In this document: positions 12,095-22,129 of the stretch, in pieces
Numbering within the stretch: the stretch's first letter is position 1
Layout of the letters: every line of letters starts with the position of its first letter
From: Peronospora farinosa
Taxonomy: Eukaryota > Oomycota > Peronosporomycetes > Peronosporales > Peronosporaceae
Direction of reading: 5' to 3'
DNA length: 64,000 nt
Assembly: GCA_947646735.1 (NCBI GenBank)
Contig: CANTFK010000863.1
Location: 248,001-312,000, forward strand
The notes under the pieces: model-generated
What the model saw: the letters and a program-made list of their open reading frames with translations, nothing else
Told to the model about the DNA's origin: nothing
The model's database searches: none
Position numbers and translations under genes: made by a program

Positions 12095-12112
12095 TGGTAG
12101 CACTTCGCAGTC
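12095..12112 (+). promoter_or_regulatory. Primer-binding site of the outer element
   Basis: The sequence two bases after the LTR begins TGGTAGCACTTCGCAGTC. TGG is the complement of a tRNA CCA end. The same first 11 bases occur in the inner element's site. It does not match the initiator-Met start TGGTATCAGAGC that I would expect in many gypsy elements. Confidence 0.7.
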
Positions 12113-12138
12113 CGTTCAGCGACCACCGCACCATCCGC

Positions 12139-13083
12139 TATGGAATCAGCGGGTGTGAACGTCATCACGCAACGCGTGATGATTTCCGCCATTTGAGTGA
12201 CCTCGAATGGAATGCGGTTCAGCGTATGGCTGAAACCATCGGCAACCCTGCCGTTGGTGCCATGTTGCTCTCTCTTAGCGGAGACGACCAACATGAAATC
12301 ATCGCCAAGTTCATACAACATGAACTTGACGAAGCTGTAAAGAAACTCACCTTGCTAGAGACGCAAGGTTCTCAACAGGTTAACCTGTTGAGAGAACAAG
12401 GCGCTCAACAAGCTGACTTGTTGATGCAGCAGGGTGCTCAACAGTCTGAACTGTTGAGACAACAGCAGGCTAGTGCTGTTGCTGCCGGGTCGACGTATGC
12501 ACGTCGACCCGAGTCCTTGAAGATTGATGTCTCCAAGTACAAGGCAGTCGAAAGCGACTCCTTGTTAAGATGGTTCGTCGAGCTCGACGATGCCATTGAG
12601 GCTCGTCGCATCGATGACGATGCGATGAAGGTCAAGTTCGCCATGTCGAACTTGGCAGGACGTGCCAAAGCTTGGGCCTTAGGGCTCAAACTGCACGACC
12701 CATACGTTTTCCCAACGTATGACGTCTTTAAGGCGCGGCTCAAACACACGTTTGAACCGCCTCGCGCCGAATTCAGGGCTCGGGCTGAGCTCCTGGATTT
12801 GAAACAAGGTAAGCGTGATATACACGCTTACGCCCAACACGTACGATACCTCGTTAGCTGTATCGTACTGAACCCAATCGATGAACACACGCAGGTTACT
12901 GTGTTCATCAAGGGTCTGACAGATGGTCCTGTTAAGACCCACCTGTTCCGCTTGGAACATAGAATCGCTGGATCAAGCGATCTCTGCAGCGGAACAGGAG
13001 GACTTTAGCCTAAACAACAGGCTCACGTCCACTCGGGGTCCTATCGTCCACCGAGACGACAGGAGGGCGGAGGTCCAGAACCA
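12139..13083 (+). pseudogene. Gag of the outer element (frameshifted)
   Basis: This is capsid-type Gag. A likely ATG at 12139 is in a frame that closes at about 12190, and the body continues in another frame (FRHLSDLEWNAVQRM…). The body is homologous to the inner element's Gag (…[13 protein letters not shown]…). It contains four Gln-rich QGAQQ/LLRQ-type repeats near 12360-12465 and a retrotransposon Gag core (DIHAYAQHVRYLVSCIV). Two more frameshifts, near 12957 and 13015, precede the zinc-knuckle part in the next entry. It is not translatable as one protein. Confidence 0.85.
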
Positions 13084-13923
13084 ATGGACCTCTCCTATGT
13101 AGAGAGCGAGCGACCTCGCTCTCCAGGGTACAAGCGATTGCAAAAGTGCAATCGCTGTCAGAAGTTGGGCCACTACGCTTATGAGTGTAGTGCCCCACGC
13201 CCAGTGTCTCGTAACACTGGTAGTGACGATCGATCGTCTGCCAAGAAGGGCCAGAGACGTGGGTCCCACGTTGCTGCGAAATCGCAACAACGTGGTGGAC
13301 CATCAAAAAAACGGTCGGGGTCAGTAGGGGCGGAGCGCCCTACTGATCCAGCAGCGTCAAGAGAGTTCGCGGGACTCTTGACGAGGGTTGCTCCCAACAC
13401 ACAGTCACTGTGTGTTGCCGCTCCTAGTGATGAGGTATCCCTCATCACCTTGAAGATCGAAGTGACAAAGAACATGTCACTTCGCGCCCTAGTTGATTGT
13501 GGGGCTTCGAACAACTTTGTTCGACGCCAATCGCTAGATGATCGTAGGCTCAAATATGTTGAGCGCGAGACCTCTCCAACGAGGATGACGGTGCGCCTTG
13601 CAACTGGCGCATTTGTTACCGTAAAGAAACGTGTAGTGGGAATTAACTACACGCTTGAAGGCAAAAAGTACGATGATGATTTCATCGTACTTGATCTGGA
13701 TGACAAGTTTGATGTCATCCTAGGATTACCATGGCTCAGAAGGTACGAGCCATGGGTCAGCTGGCAGCATCGAACCGTGAAGATGCCTGCCGCTTGTTCA
13801 TCAGATGGCCATCTGATGAACGTCTTGGAGCGTTCACAAGCGTGTGAATATACTACGAGTTTATGTGTGATGGCCTCACTTGTGGTTCGGTCGTTAGTAC
13901 GACTGCACAAGAACTCAGCGTGA
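13084..13923 (+). pseudogene. Gag zinc knuckle and protease of the outer element
   Basis: This 279-codon frame begins with the nucleocapsid zinc knuckle CNRCQKLGHYAYEC (about residues 22-35). An aspartic protease domain follows. The catalytic motif is VDCGASNNFVR, with Cys where most families have Ser or Thr, and the later flap/strand motif is DVILGLPWLRRYEPWVSW. The frame ends by frameshift at 13923, and about 370 bp of linker follows before RT. Confidence 0.85.
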
Positions 13924-14301
13924 CAGACAGTCACGCTGTGAAGCAAGCTGCCGGCGGCTGTGCACAAGCACAGGCAGCGCCGAAGGTACACCACTCGAAT
14001 AAGTCGAGTGGACCGGGACATGAATGCTCGCCTAGAGGGCAGCATTCACCGAAGAGTAAACCGGTTGCCCAGTAGCGGCAACAAGGTAATCCTAGATCAA
14101 CTGGAGAGTTAATCGTAGAGGATCTCGCTGTGGTTGCGCCACCACAGCTAGAGGAAGTAGATGTAACAAGTTCCATCGAGCCTGCGGGGATCAAGTTCCC
14201 AGGAAATAATCACTGAGGGAATAAGTCCCCAGTGCCCTGAGGAAATAAGTCCCCAGGAAGTAAGCGAGACGTTGAACTCAGTTGCCTACGCTAGAACCTA
14301 A

Positions 14302-15687
14302 AAGGTTCTGCGTGATCTGCGTAATGGCAAGGTCAAGCAGATCTGTTTGCTTGTCGCAGAGGACGAGTACATGACTGACATTCGGTCAGCAGCAATTTTT
14401 GCCGAGAACGAACGGGTTCTCAGCAGCTCATCAATGGACGAAAGTGTCCTTGATGAGAAGACTCGGATTGAACGATATACATCGCAATCCTGGGAGTCGC
14501 TGAAGTCAAATCCTTTGTACAAGGATTTGGTCGAATTCAAGGATGTATTCCCTAAATCCGTTCCGTGCGAGTTACCTAAGGATAAAGGTACTCGACACGA
14601 GATCGAACTTGTTTCTGGCACAAAATATTGTGTCATGAAGCAGTGGCCACTGCCTCGAGAACAGGTCGAGGCGATCGACAAGTTCTTTGCCGATCGCCTA
14701 GCAGCGGGCCATGTGAGGGAGTCAACTTCACCTCACAGCTCTTCGACCTTCTGTGTGCGCAAGGCCACAGGAGGGTGGCGGATAGTACACGCGTTCAACA
14801 AGTTGAACGCTGCAACGATACCGGCGCAAAGGCCGATACCGAGAAAGGACGTAATCATAGATGGTATGTCTAAGAGTACCATCTTTTCGTCCATGGATCT
14901 GATGGATGGTTTCTATCAGATCCTAATGCGTGAACGAGACATCCCGTACACAGCAGTGAGCACTCCCAGTGGTATGCTCTGGGAATGGTTGGTGATGCCG
15001 CAAGGGCTTAGTAATGCACTAGCCACATTCAATAGATGTGTTTCACATCTATTGAGACCGGTGCGCGAATTCGCACCGAGTTACTTCGATGATGTGTTCG
15101 TCCATAGTCGAGCTATGGACGGGAAAACAGACGTGGTAGTCCATAGACTCCACGTCCGTAAGGTTTTTACACTTATGCGCGAGCATAAGTTGTACGCCAA
15201 CCTCAAGAAGTGCATATTCGCAGCTAGCGAAATACCACTTCTTAAGTGCATCGTCGGAAAGAACGGCGTACGCCCTGATTCAGAGAAGATCAAGGCGATC
15301 ACCGACTGGCCAGTACCAGTCGATGTCAAGGGACTAAGGAAGTTTCTTGGGCTAGCGGCGTACTTGCACAAGTACTCGCGCAATTACGCCGAAATGACAG
15401 TACATCTTTCTTGTTTACTCAAGAAAAATGTAAAGTGGAACTGGAACGCTGACTGTCAGCGTTCCTTTGAACGTATCAAGCAAAGCTTGATGCAATCGCC
15501 AGTATTGGCGATTGCCGATCAAGACAGACCATTAAATGTGGTCTGTGACGCCAGTGATTTTGTAATCGGCTGCGCACTGATGCAATATGATATAGACGGC
15601 GCCGAGCGTGTCGTCTGTTATCAATCGCGTCAGCTGCAACCGGCTGAGCGCAATACCCGGTGCATGACAAGGAACTCCTTGCCATGA
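14302..15687 (+). pseudogene. Reverse transcriptase and start of RNase H, outer element
   Basis: The frame opens after an in-frame stop near 14299. It contains the RT entry motif (ELPKDKGTRHEIELV), the first catalytic Asp in SSMDLMDGFYQI, and the active-site box SYFDDVFVHS, a variant with Phe before DD. It continues through the RNase H start (VVCDASDFVIGCALM) and ends by frameshift after QLQPAERN. The catalytic residues themselves are intact. Confidence 0.9.
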
Positions 15688-15908
15688 AGTATGCACTGGC
15701 TAAGTTTCGCGTCTATCTCTTAGAAGATAGACCGTTCATTGTATATACAGACCATGCATCACTACGCACAGCTGTAAATAGTCCACACCTCTCGCAACGA
15801 ATGGCGAGATGGTTGTCGTTCTTCGCGGAGTACAACTTCTCCGTGGAGTATAAACTGGGACAACTTAACGTCGTCGCCGATGCTCTTTCACGTCGGCCTG
15901 ACCTATAG
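15660..15908 (+). pseudogene. RNase H C-terminal part, outer element
   Basis: This frame continues the RNase H domain after a frameshift, with HDKELLAMKYAL, YTDHASLRT and VADALSRRP. An in-frame stop at 15906-15908 separates it from integrase. Confidence 0.9.
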
Positions 15909-15914
15909 CCGACT

Positions 15915-17524
15915 GTGCAATCCGACAGTGATGTAAACACCACTGTCGCCACTCTGAGTACCAGCGTCTTGTCGTCGAGCTTACTCGACGACATTAGAAG
16001 GGCATGCGCACAAGATAATGATCTTGTACGCCTGATGGAGTACCTCAAGGACCCATCCACGCAAGCTAAGAAGCGCTTGCCTGCCATGTATCGATCTTCT
16101 CTCGATCGATACACCCAGCGGAACGGCTTACTGTACTATACAGCCGTCAACAACGACACGCCTCGTGTCGTTGTACCACCACAACATGATCTCAGGTTAC
16201 GGATCATGTTAGAATGTCACGATGCACCAATAAGTGGGCATCGCGGCCGTGAGAAGACTTACATCACGGTCAGTCGCGACTTTTACTGTCCACGCCAGTA
16301 CAAGTTTGTGCGCAAGTACGTGCGTGCTTGCGAGGTGTGTCAACGAGTGAAGCCTAGTCCTTCACTCCGTGCACCATTGCATCCTCTACCTGTTCCGGCA
16401 GAGTGCTGGGAGTCCGTATCAATGGACTTCGTCTTTGGGTTTCCCAAAGACGCTCACGGGAATAATGGTATTCTTGTGTTTGTAGACAGGTTCAGCAAAA
16501 TGGTACATCTTGTTGCTGTACCTGAGTCGATCACAGCAGAGGGCTGTGCTCGAGTGTTTATCAAATCAATCTTTCAATTGCACGATTTACCCCGTGAACT
16601 TGTGTCCAATAGGTACCCCCCCCCCGGTTCACGGCTGAGTTTTGGCGTTCCGTTTCCAAACACTTGGAACACGGCTCACAATGTCTACTTCTGACCATCC
16701 AGAAACTGATGGACAGACTGAACGCGCCAATCGCGTCTTCGAAGAGATTCTTCGAGGGTACGTCCACTCGTTTACGAGTTGGAGTGAGTTCTTGTCGATG
16801 GTCGAATTCGCCATCAACAACTCCGTGCATGCCTCCACGACGCATACACCGTTCTACGTGAATGGCCTTCGCCATCCACGTGTCCCCACCTTAGTAGAGG
16901 GTGACTTTAATTTAAGGGGGGGAGAGACTCGCTCGAGCGAGAACCAATCTGGCTCTTGCTCATTACGCGACGACGTTATGGTCGACGCGAAAGTAACCGA
17001 AGTCGTACCATTCGACTTCGGTGAAGAGGAAGAAAGTAAGAGCAATGACGCTCCTACTGATAACGATGCTGAAGATGTAAGCATCGTTCGAGGTATCACA
17101 AGTGAGAACAGTAATGTTCTCGCTGAATTAGTAACCGATATCTCTGCAGTGCACTCACAATGCACTGCAGCCAAAAGCAACGAGTCAGCTGAGGAATTCC
17201 TGCTGACTCGTGAAGCGGTAGTCCGTTTCGTGCAAGACTCCATCGCAGAAGCGGTGGACAAGCAAAAGCGAAACGCAGACAATAATGGAAGGGAAAATGC
17301 TCAGACATTTATTGAAGCTGGTTTAGTTTTACTGTCAACAGTAAACCTACCTAAACATGTAGTGACTAACGTGAGCAGCAATAAATTGTTGCCCAAGTAC
17401 ATCGGCCCGTTTCGTGTATTGCGCCGCCTAGGCAACGCATACACGATCGAGTTTCCATCCTACGTTTTACGTGGGACGTCTTCGTCCGTACGTTCAGTAC
17501 GCTGCTTCTTCGAACGACGAAGAT
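15915..17524 (+). pseudogene. Integrase of the outer element (broken)
   Basis: The N-terminal part has the HHCC zinc motif (HDAPISGHRGREKT … CEVCQRVK) and the first catalytic Asp in SVSMDFVFGFP. The second catalytic box, normally SDRDPRF, reads SNRYPPP at a run of ten C residues (16615-16624), which also shifts the frame. The next frame (from about 16642) holds HPETDGQTERAN and the catalytic Glu region. It then runs through a linker to the SH3-like C-terminal domain (PKYIGPFRVLRRLGNAYTIE). Another 1-base shift occurs near 17455. The restored frame HPTFYVGRLRPY runs into the insertion point at 17524. Confidence 0.88.
17520..17524. repeat. Target-site duplication (left) of the inner gypsy element
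   Basis: The 5-bp sequence AAGAT lies directly before the left LTR and is repeated at 25256-25260 after the right LTR. Confidence 0.92.
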
Positions 17525-17862
17525 TGTAACGGGGCTAGAACGTACCGTCACTAGCTTACACGCGCGCTCGAGAAAGACTCAAGCCCAAGTATTAGGTATT
17601 AAGTAAATTTAACTCTGATTTTTATTTTGGTTTTAATTCGTACTAATTACGAAGATTTTAGTCGTAATAAATACGACAGTGTTCCCGCCTTTCGGGAACC
17701 ACACAATTTCAGGTTGATTTATCATTGGTCCATATTGGGGACTTTAGGCCCAATAATAAACCAATAATAAATTACCACGCTGTGCCCGCTATTCGAGCCC
17801 AGCACCTACCTACATATGTAATTGTTTATTCATATTAATCCTATGTAATGTAGCCCATTACA
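17525..17862 (-). repeat. 3' LTR of the inner gypsy element
   Basis: On the plus strand it begins TGTAACGGGG and ends CCCATTACA. It is paired with 24918-25255. Confidence 0.95.
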
Positions 17863-17873
17863 TCACCCCCTTC
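17863..17873 (-). promoter_or_regulatory. Polypurine tract of the inner element
   Basis: On the minus strand the sequence GAAGGGGGTGA abuts the 3' LTR. It is the expected plus-strand DNA primer. Confidence 0.75.
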
Positions 17874-17875
17874 AC

Positions 17876-19329
17876 ATGACAGCGCTCACCAACCGTGAGC
17901 GCTCAACTGTCGAAAACCCTTCGCCTACAAACGAACAAGCAATGTCCGGAGACCCAACACCCAGTCCAGCAGCACCCCTAAGGAACGTCAGCGGGAGTGC
18001 ATCAGCCAACATCATGGCGCGGCAGCTCATACCTTTGTCGCTGTACGACTTGTCCGGAGCTCACGCTCCGGACTCACTGGACATGATGCGGGACTATTTC
18101 CGCCGATTTCGAAAACTACGCGGGAAAGGTCTTGATGGAATCGAGCATTAAGCTCTACAACGTTCTTGGTGCGCATTCATACAAAGTTGGAATCGGATGC
18201 TTGAGGATGGTAGCAGCTTCTAGTTATGGCTCGCCAATCGAGAGGAGATTCGCGCCGATCACTCCATCGGCGCGCTACGCGAAAGAGTGTGTGAGGATGC
18301 TTGGAATGAGGACCGTCTCTGCTTCGTCCATGTCAATGAAGGATGCCAATCTTGTGACTCGACTCCACGCCCAACTCATGACGAATGGCGACGACACATC
18401 GCTGAAGTGATCGCGAACGAAGTTGGATTGCGAAGTATGAGCGAAGTCTGGGCGAACGGAGAAGCGCAGTTATTCGTGGTGCGCCCCGCTGGCGGCACCA
18501 CTCGCGACAGTGGAGTCAATCTCCGCGGGATCATCAGCGCAGGGCAGCGACACGTTCGCCTGCCCGTCCAGTTGCGCGATTCTCGCCTCGCAATTGTGAT
18601 ATGTATTCACCGCGACATTCTCGATCACGGCATCGATCTCGTTCGCGACATCGTTTGCGTTCGCGACATCGTTCTCGTTCGCGTCATCGTTCTCGTTCCC
18701 GACGACGTGGATCTCCTTATCGCTCTCGTTTGTCACAAGAGCGTTCGCGTGCTCGCCCGCCTTGGAATAGCCCGACTTCGTGGCTTCATACGACAGAACC
18801 ACATCTGGAACGTCACGAAGGAGCGAGAAACGTGGTTCCCATGTATCCTGCTCGGGAGGGAATCCAAGCCAACGTACTCGGTACCTACGCACGGATGGAA
18901 CCGCACGCTTCTCATGAGCCGACTGCAGTAATGGTGGTGGAGGGTCCTCGTGACCCACAATGCGGTCTACAATCCAGCGCACCTGTCCCTCCGCATCAAC
19001 AAGCGGAGGAGGGCCCTCGCGGTGGTAGTGCTGGCGTCCTGGTTGCTCAGGACGATGTTGATCAGGCCGTGAATATAGCTGCCGATGCTCGGCTGGAGGC
19101 TGAGGCTGCCAGTGAACGTGCTGCCCAGGCGGAGAAGACTTCGAGTGAGACCCGGCAGTCGAACCGTGAACTGCTCGAGCGGATAAGGATTCTGGAGCGC
19201 CAGATTCTTGGTCAGGACCAGACGGGATCGAGACCCCGCCCCATGTCATCGGCGCGTCGATCACGACGGGAAGGCCGTTCGACTTACGAACCCCTGAAGC
19301 CGGCGTCGGAGCCAAACCGTGAAGCGTAG
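17876..19329 (+). pseudogene. Antisense reading frame of the inner element
   Basis: This frame runs against the element's own genes. It starts with an ATG 14 bp from the 3' LTR. It continues in one frame to about 18590, interrupted only by TAA at 18149 and TAG near 18221, then shifts into the frame open to 19329. The predicted protein of about 480 residues has a Trp-containing N-terminal region and then an Arg/Ser/His-rich tract (SRSRHRSRSRH type, 18601-18715). It ends with an Ala/Glu-rich coiled coil (near 19045-19210). It overlaps the sense integrase/chromodomain frame. I recognise no family. The outer element has an antisense frame at the same place, so I doubt it is chance. Confidence 0.5.
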
Positions 19330-19537
19330 CCGGACGATATTCCTTCAGCCGCCCGACATAGAATGTCGGGTGGAGTCGCAGTGAAGAGGGGACGTCGAGT
19401 GTATAAGCGTCGCCGATTGCCTTCAGAACCTTGAATGGACCGATGAAGCGTGGCGCGAGTTTACTCGCGCCCAGGTTAGTGACCGCTGAATCCCTTAAAC
19501 CTTCCTTAGATAATAATACGCGATCACATTTTCTCAA
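18470..19537 (-). pseudogene. Integrase C-terminal domain and chromodomain, inner element
   Basis: This minus-strand frame of 355 codons contains the SH3-like integrase tail (APRFIGPFKVLKAIGDAYTLD, LHPTFYVGRLKEY), a Pro/Gln/His-rich linker and a chromodomain (IVDRIVGHED … YRVRWLGFPPEQDTWEP). Chromodomains direct chromovirus integration to particular chromatin marks. The frame is joined upstream by shift to the linker frame 19524-19880 (…MAVSEFILQRQAITHFVRDAL…). Confidence 0.9.
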
Positions 19538-19880
19538 ACTTGCTCATGTTCTTTCTTCCATGTTTGTCAGCGTTCTCCTTCTGTTGGTCTACAGCAGTTT
19601 GTAGTGCGTCGCGTACAAAATGGGTGATGGCTTGACGTTGGAGTATAAATTCCGACACGGCCATGTCATCAATTGGTCGTGCCGAATCAATCGGCGCGTA
19701 GTTGGCAGTAGGTGAACGCTTACCCGAAGACGGGTCAATCAATGTCTGCGCAGTCCATCGAGCTAATGGGGACGCCACGTCTGATGGCGTCAAAATGGCC
19801 ATCAGACGTGGCGTCCCCATTAGCTCGTCATTTACAAGTTGGAGTGCATTTTTACCACTCGCTGAGTTCGCACTCAACAA
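19524..19880 (-). pseudogene. Integrase linker region, inner element (rearranged)
   Basis: This minus-strand frame holds the conserved linker helix preceding the integrase tail (QRQAITHFVRDALQTAVDQQKENADKHGRKN). Its upstream end runs into the fold-back repeats, so part of the original linker is lost or inverted. Confidence 0.75.
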
Positions 19881-19968
19881 CGCCGTGCACGCCCTGTTGA
19901 CGCGTGCACGGCGTTGTTGAGTGCGAACTCAGCGAGTGGTAAAAATGCACTCCAACTTGTAAATGACG
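19759..19968. repeat. Two adjoining long inverted repeats (fold-back rearrangement)
   Basis: The first palindrome has 30-bp arms (19759-19788 and 19798-19827) around a 9-nt loop. The second has 67-bp arms (19826-19892 and 19902-19968), again around a 9-nt loop. The arms appear perfect. The shared CG at 19826-19827 is the junction. The middle block 19798-19892 is thus an inverted copy made of pieces from both sides, as expected from template switching. Confidence 0.95.
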
Positions 19969-21511
19969 TAGCATAACTCCGAAGAACATCTTCGAGGACT
20001 CGGTTCACGCGCTCGGTCTGCCCATCCGTTTCCGGATGGGATGCCGTCGACATCAGCAGTTTTGTCCCGAGGAGCTCGAAAAGTGATGTCCAAAATGCGG
20101 ACGTAAATCGCGGGTCACGGTCCGAAACAATGTTTTCTGGAAGGCCATGATGACGGAACACCGCGTCGATGAAGTGCGCCGCGGTCTCTGCCGCGGTGAC
20201 CTTAGCGTGAACAGGCACGAGATGTGTCATCTTGCTGAATCTGTCAACGAAGACCAAGATGCCCGTTCGAGCTTGGCTATCGGGCGCAAGCCCGAAGATA
20301 AAGTCCATCGAAACTGATCTCCAGGCCTCTCCTGCAATTGGCAACGATCCCAAGGGAGCCTGTGATGATGGAGATGGCTTCACACGCTGGCATTTTTCGC
20401 ACGTTCGGATCCAGTTGCGTACCCACTCATACATGTGGGGCCAGAAGAAGTCTCGAGACACAGCCGCGAAAGTCTTTTCGCGGCCTAAATGGCCGCCAGC
20501 AGGAGCATCGTGATACTCGTGAATGATTCTTGCACGCAAATTCATGTCATTGGCAATCACCGTGCGAGGAGAATCGAATTGGTCGATGCTATACAGAAGC
20601 AAATCGCCATCTAAACTGTATCGATGAATATGATCGCGCTTGGTACGAGATAATGCTCCCAGTGCAGCATTGCTGTGAGCACGCAGATACTCGATAATGT
20701 CTGCATAATCTGAGTCACCCTTGTACGCTGCGACGATCTCATCAAATAAACACGGCTCGGGTGTAACCCGAGTTAAGTTCAGCGATACACACATTGCACA
20801 TCGGTCATCATCGTCCTCTTCATCAGTAGCCTGGCGACTCAGAGCAGTCCGAGATTCGTAGTCGGGACGTCGTGACAAGGCGTCAGCGAGAATATTGGTC
20901 TTGCCTGGCTTGTAATGCACGACGAAGTTGTACTCAGAGAAGAATGAGAGCCATCGTGCCATCCGTTGGGACAGGTGTGGGCTCTTCATCGCTGTGCGCA
21001 GCGATGCATGATCGGTATACAAAGCAAACGTACGTTCACCAAGGAGATGCACGCGAAACTTGATGAGTGCATAGCGCATCGCTAATAACTCTTTGTCGTG
21101 AACCGGATAGTTCTTCTCAGCTGGCTTCATCTGTCGCGACTGGTAACTCACGACTCGTTCACGGCCCTCATCATCAAATTGCATGAGGGCACAACCGATT
21201 GCAAAATCACTGGCGTCGCAAACCCCGTGGAACGGCTTGGAATCGTCTGGTAGGACCAGGACTGGCGCTGACGCCAGGCTCTTCTTTACTGCTTCGAAGG
21301 CTGCTTGGTGCTCGGGACGCCACAACCACGTGGCGTCTTTCTTCAAGAGTGACGACAAAGGCTGGATAGAACCAGCATAATCCTTCGTATACTTGTGCAA
21401 ATAATTAGCCAAGCCGAGCCACTGGCGCAACTCCGTAGGGTTCTTGGGCGTGGGCCAAGAACAGATGGACGACACCTTCTCTGGATCAGCTCGAACTCCC
21501 GATTTACTCAC
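19874..21511 (-). pseudogene. RT thumb, RNase H and integrase core, inner element
   Basis: This minus frame of 545 codons contains the RT connection (LGLANYLHKYTKDYAGSIQPL) and RNase H (GVCDASDFAIGCALM, YTDHASLRT, LADALSRRPD). Integrase follows with the zinc motif (HDAPAGGHLGREKT … CEKCQRVK), first Asp (SMDFIFGLAP), second Asp (VSDRDPRFTSAFW) and the Glu region (HPETDGQTERVNRVLED). All three integrase catalytic residues are present, unlike the outer element. The frame ends in the fold-back. Confidence 0.92.
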
Positions 21512-21514
21512 ATA

Positions 21515-22129
21515 TCAACCTAACACCGGAATCTCCGGTGCACAAAAGACACACTTCTTGAGATTCGCGTACAACTTGTTGTCCCGCATAACTTGAAACA
21601 CTTGCTTCAGGTGTTGAAGGTGAACTTGGACATCGTTGAGGTTGCCCTCGGCGCGACTATGGACGAAGATATCGTCAAAATAACTTGGAGCAAAGTTCCG
21701 AAGAGGTCTCAACACTTGAGACACCATGCGATTGAAAGTGGCCGGAGCGTTCTTCAACCCTTGTGGCAGTACCAGCCACTCCCATAACATGCCACTCGGG
21801 GTGCTCACCGCGGTGAGTGGGATATCGCTCGGGCGCATCAAAATCTGGTAAAAGCCATCGGTCAAGTCGATGGCACTGAAGATGACACTTCCTACATCGA
21901 ATTTAGCACCATGTCCTTCCTGAAAAAAGGCGTTTGCGCAGGAATAGTGGCATCATTCAACTTATTGAACGCATGCACTATCCGCCAGCCTCCCTTAGTC
22001 TTCTTCACGCAGAAGGTTGGACTCAAATGTGGTGAGAAACTTTCTCACGCACATGACCCGCTTTGCGGCGGCCTTCAAAAAATGCGTCAATAGCTTCAAC
22101 TTGATCTCGAGGCAACGGCCACTGCCGTG
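21515..22129 (-). pseudogene. Reverse transcriptase core, inner element
   Basis: The minus strand has TDGFYQILMR, LPQGLKNAPATFNRM and the active site SYFDDIFVHS in the frame 21515-21865. Further upstream pieces (GGWRIVHAFNKLN) lie in other frames with at least two shifts and a stop near 21895. The RT is not translatable as one chain. Confidence 0.88.

Noticed and set aside
18601..19329. An SR-type splicing factor gene on the plus strand
   Set aside because: The RS/RH-rich frame lies wholly inside the inner gypsy element, has no RRM, and is antisense to the chromodomain. It is reported as the element's antisense frame instead.
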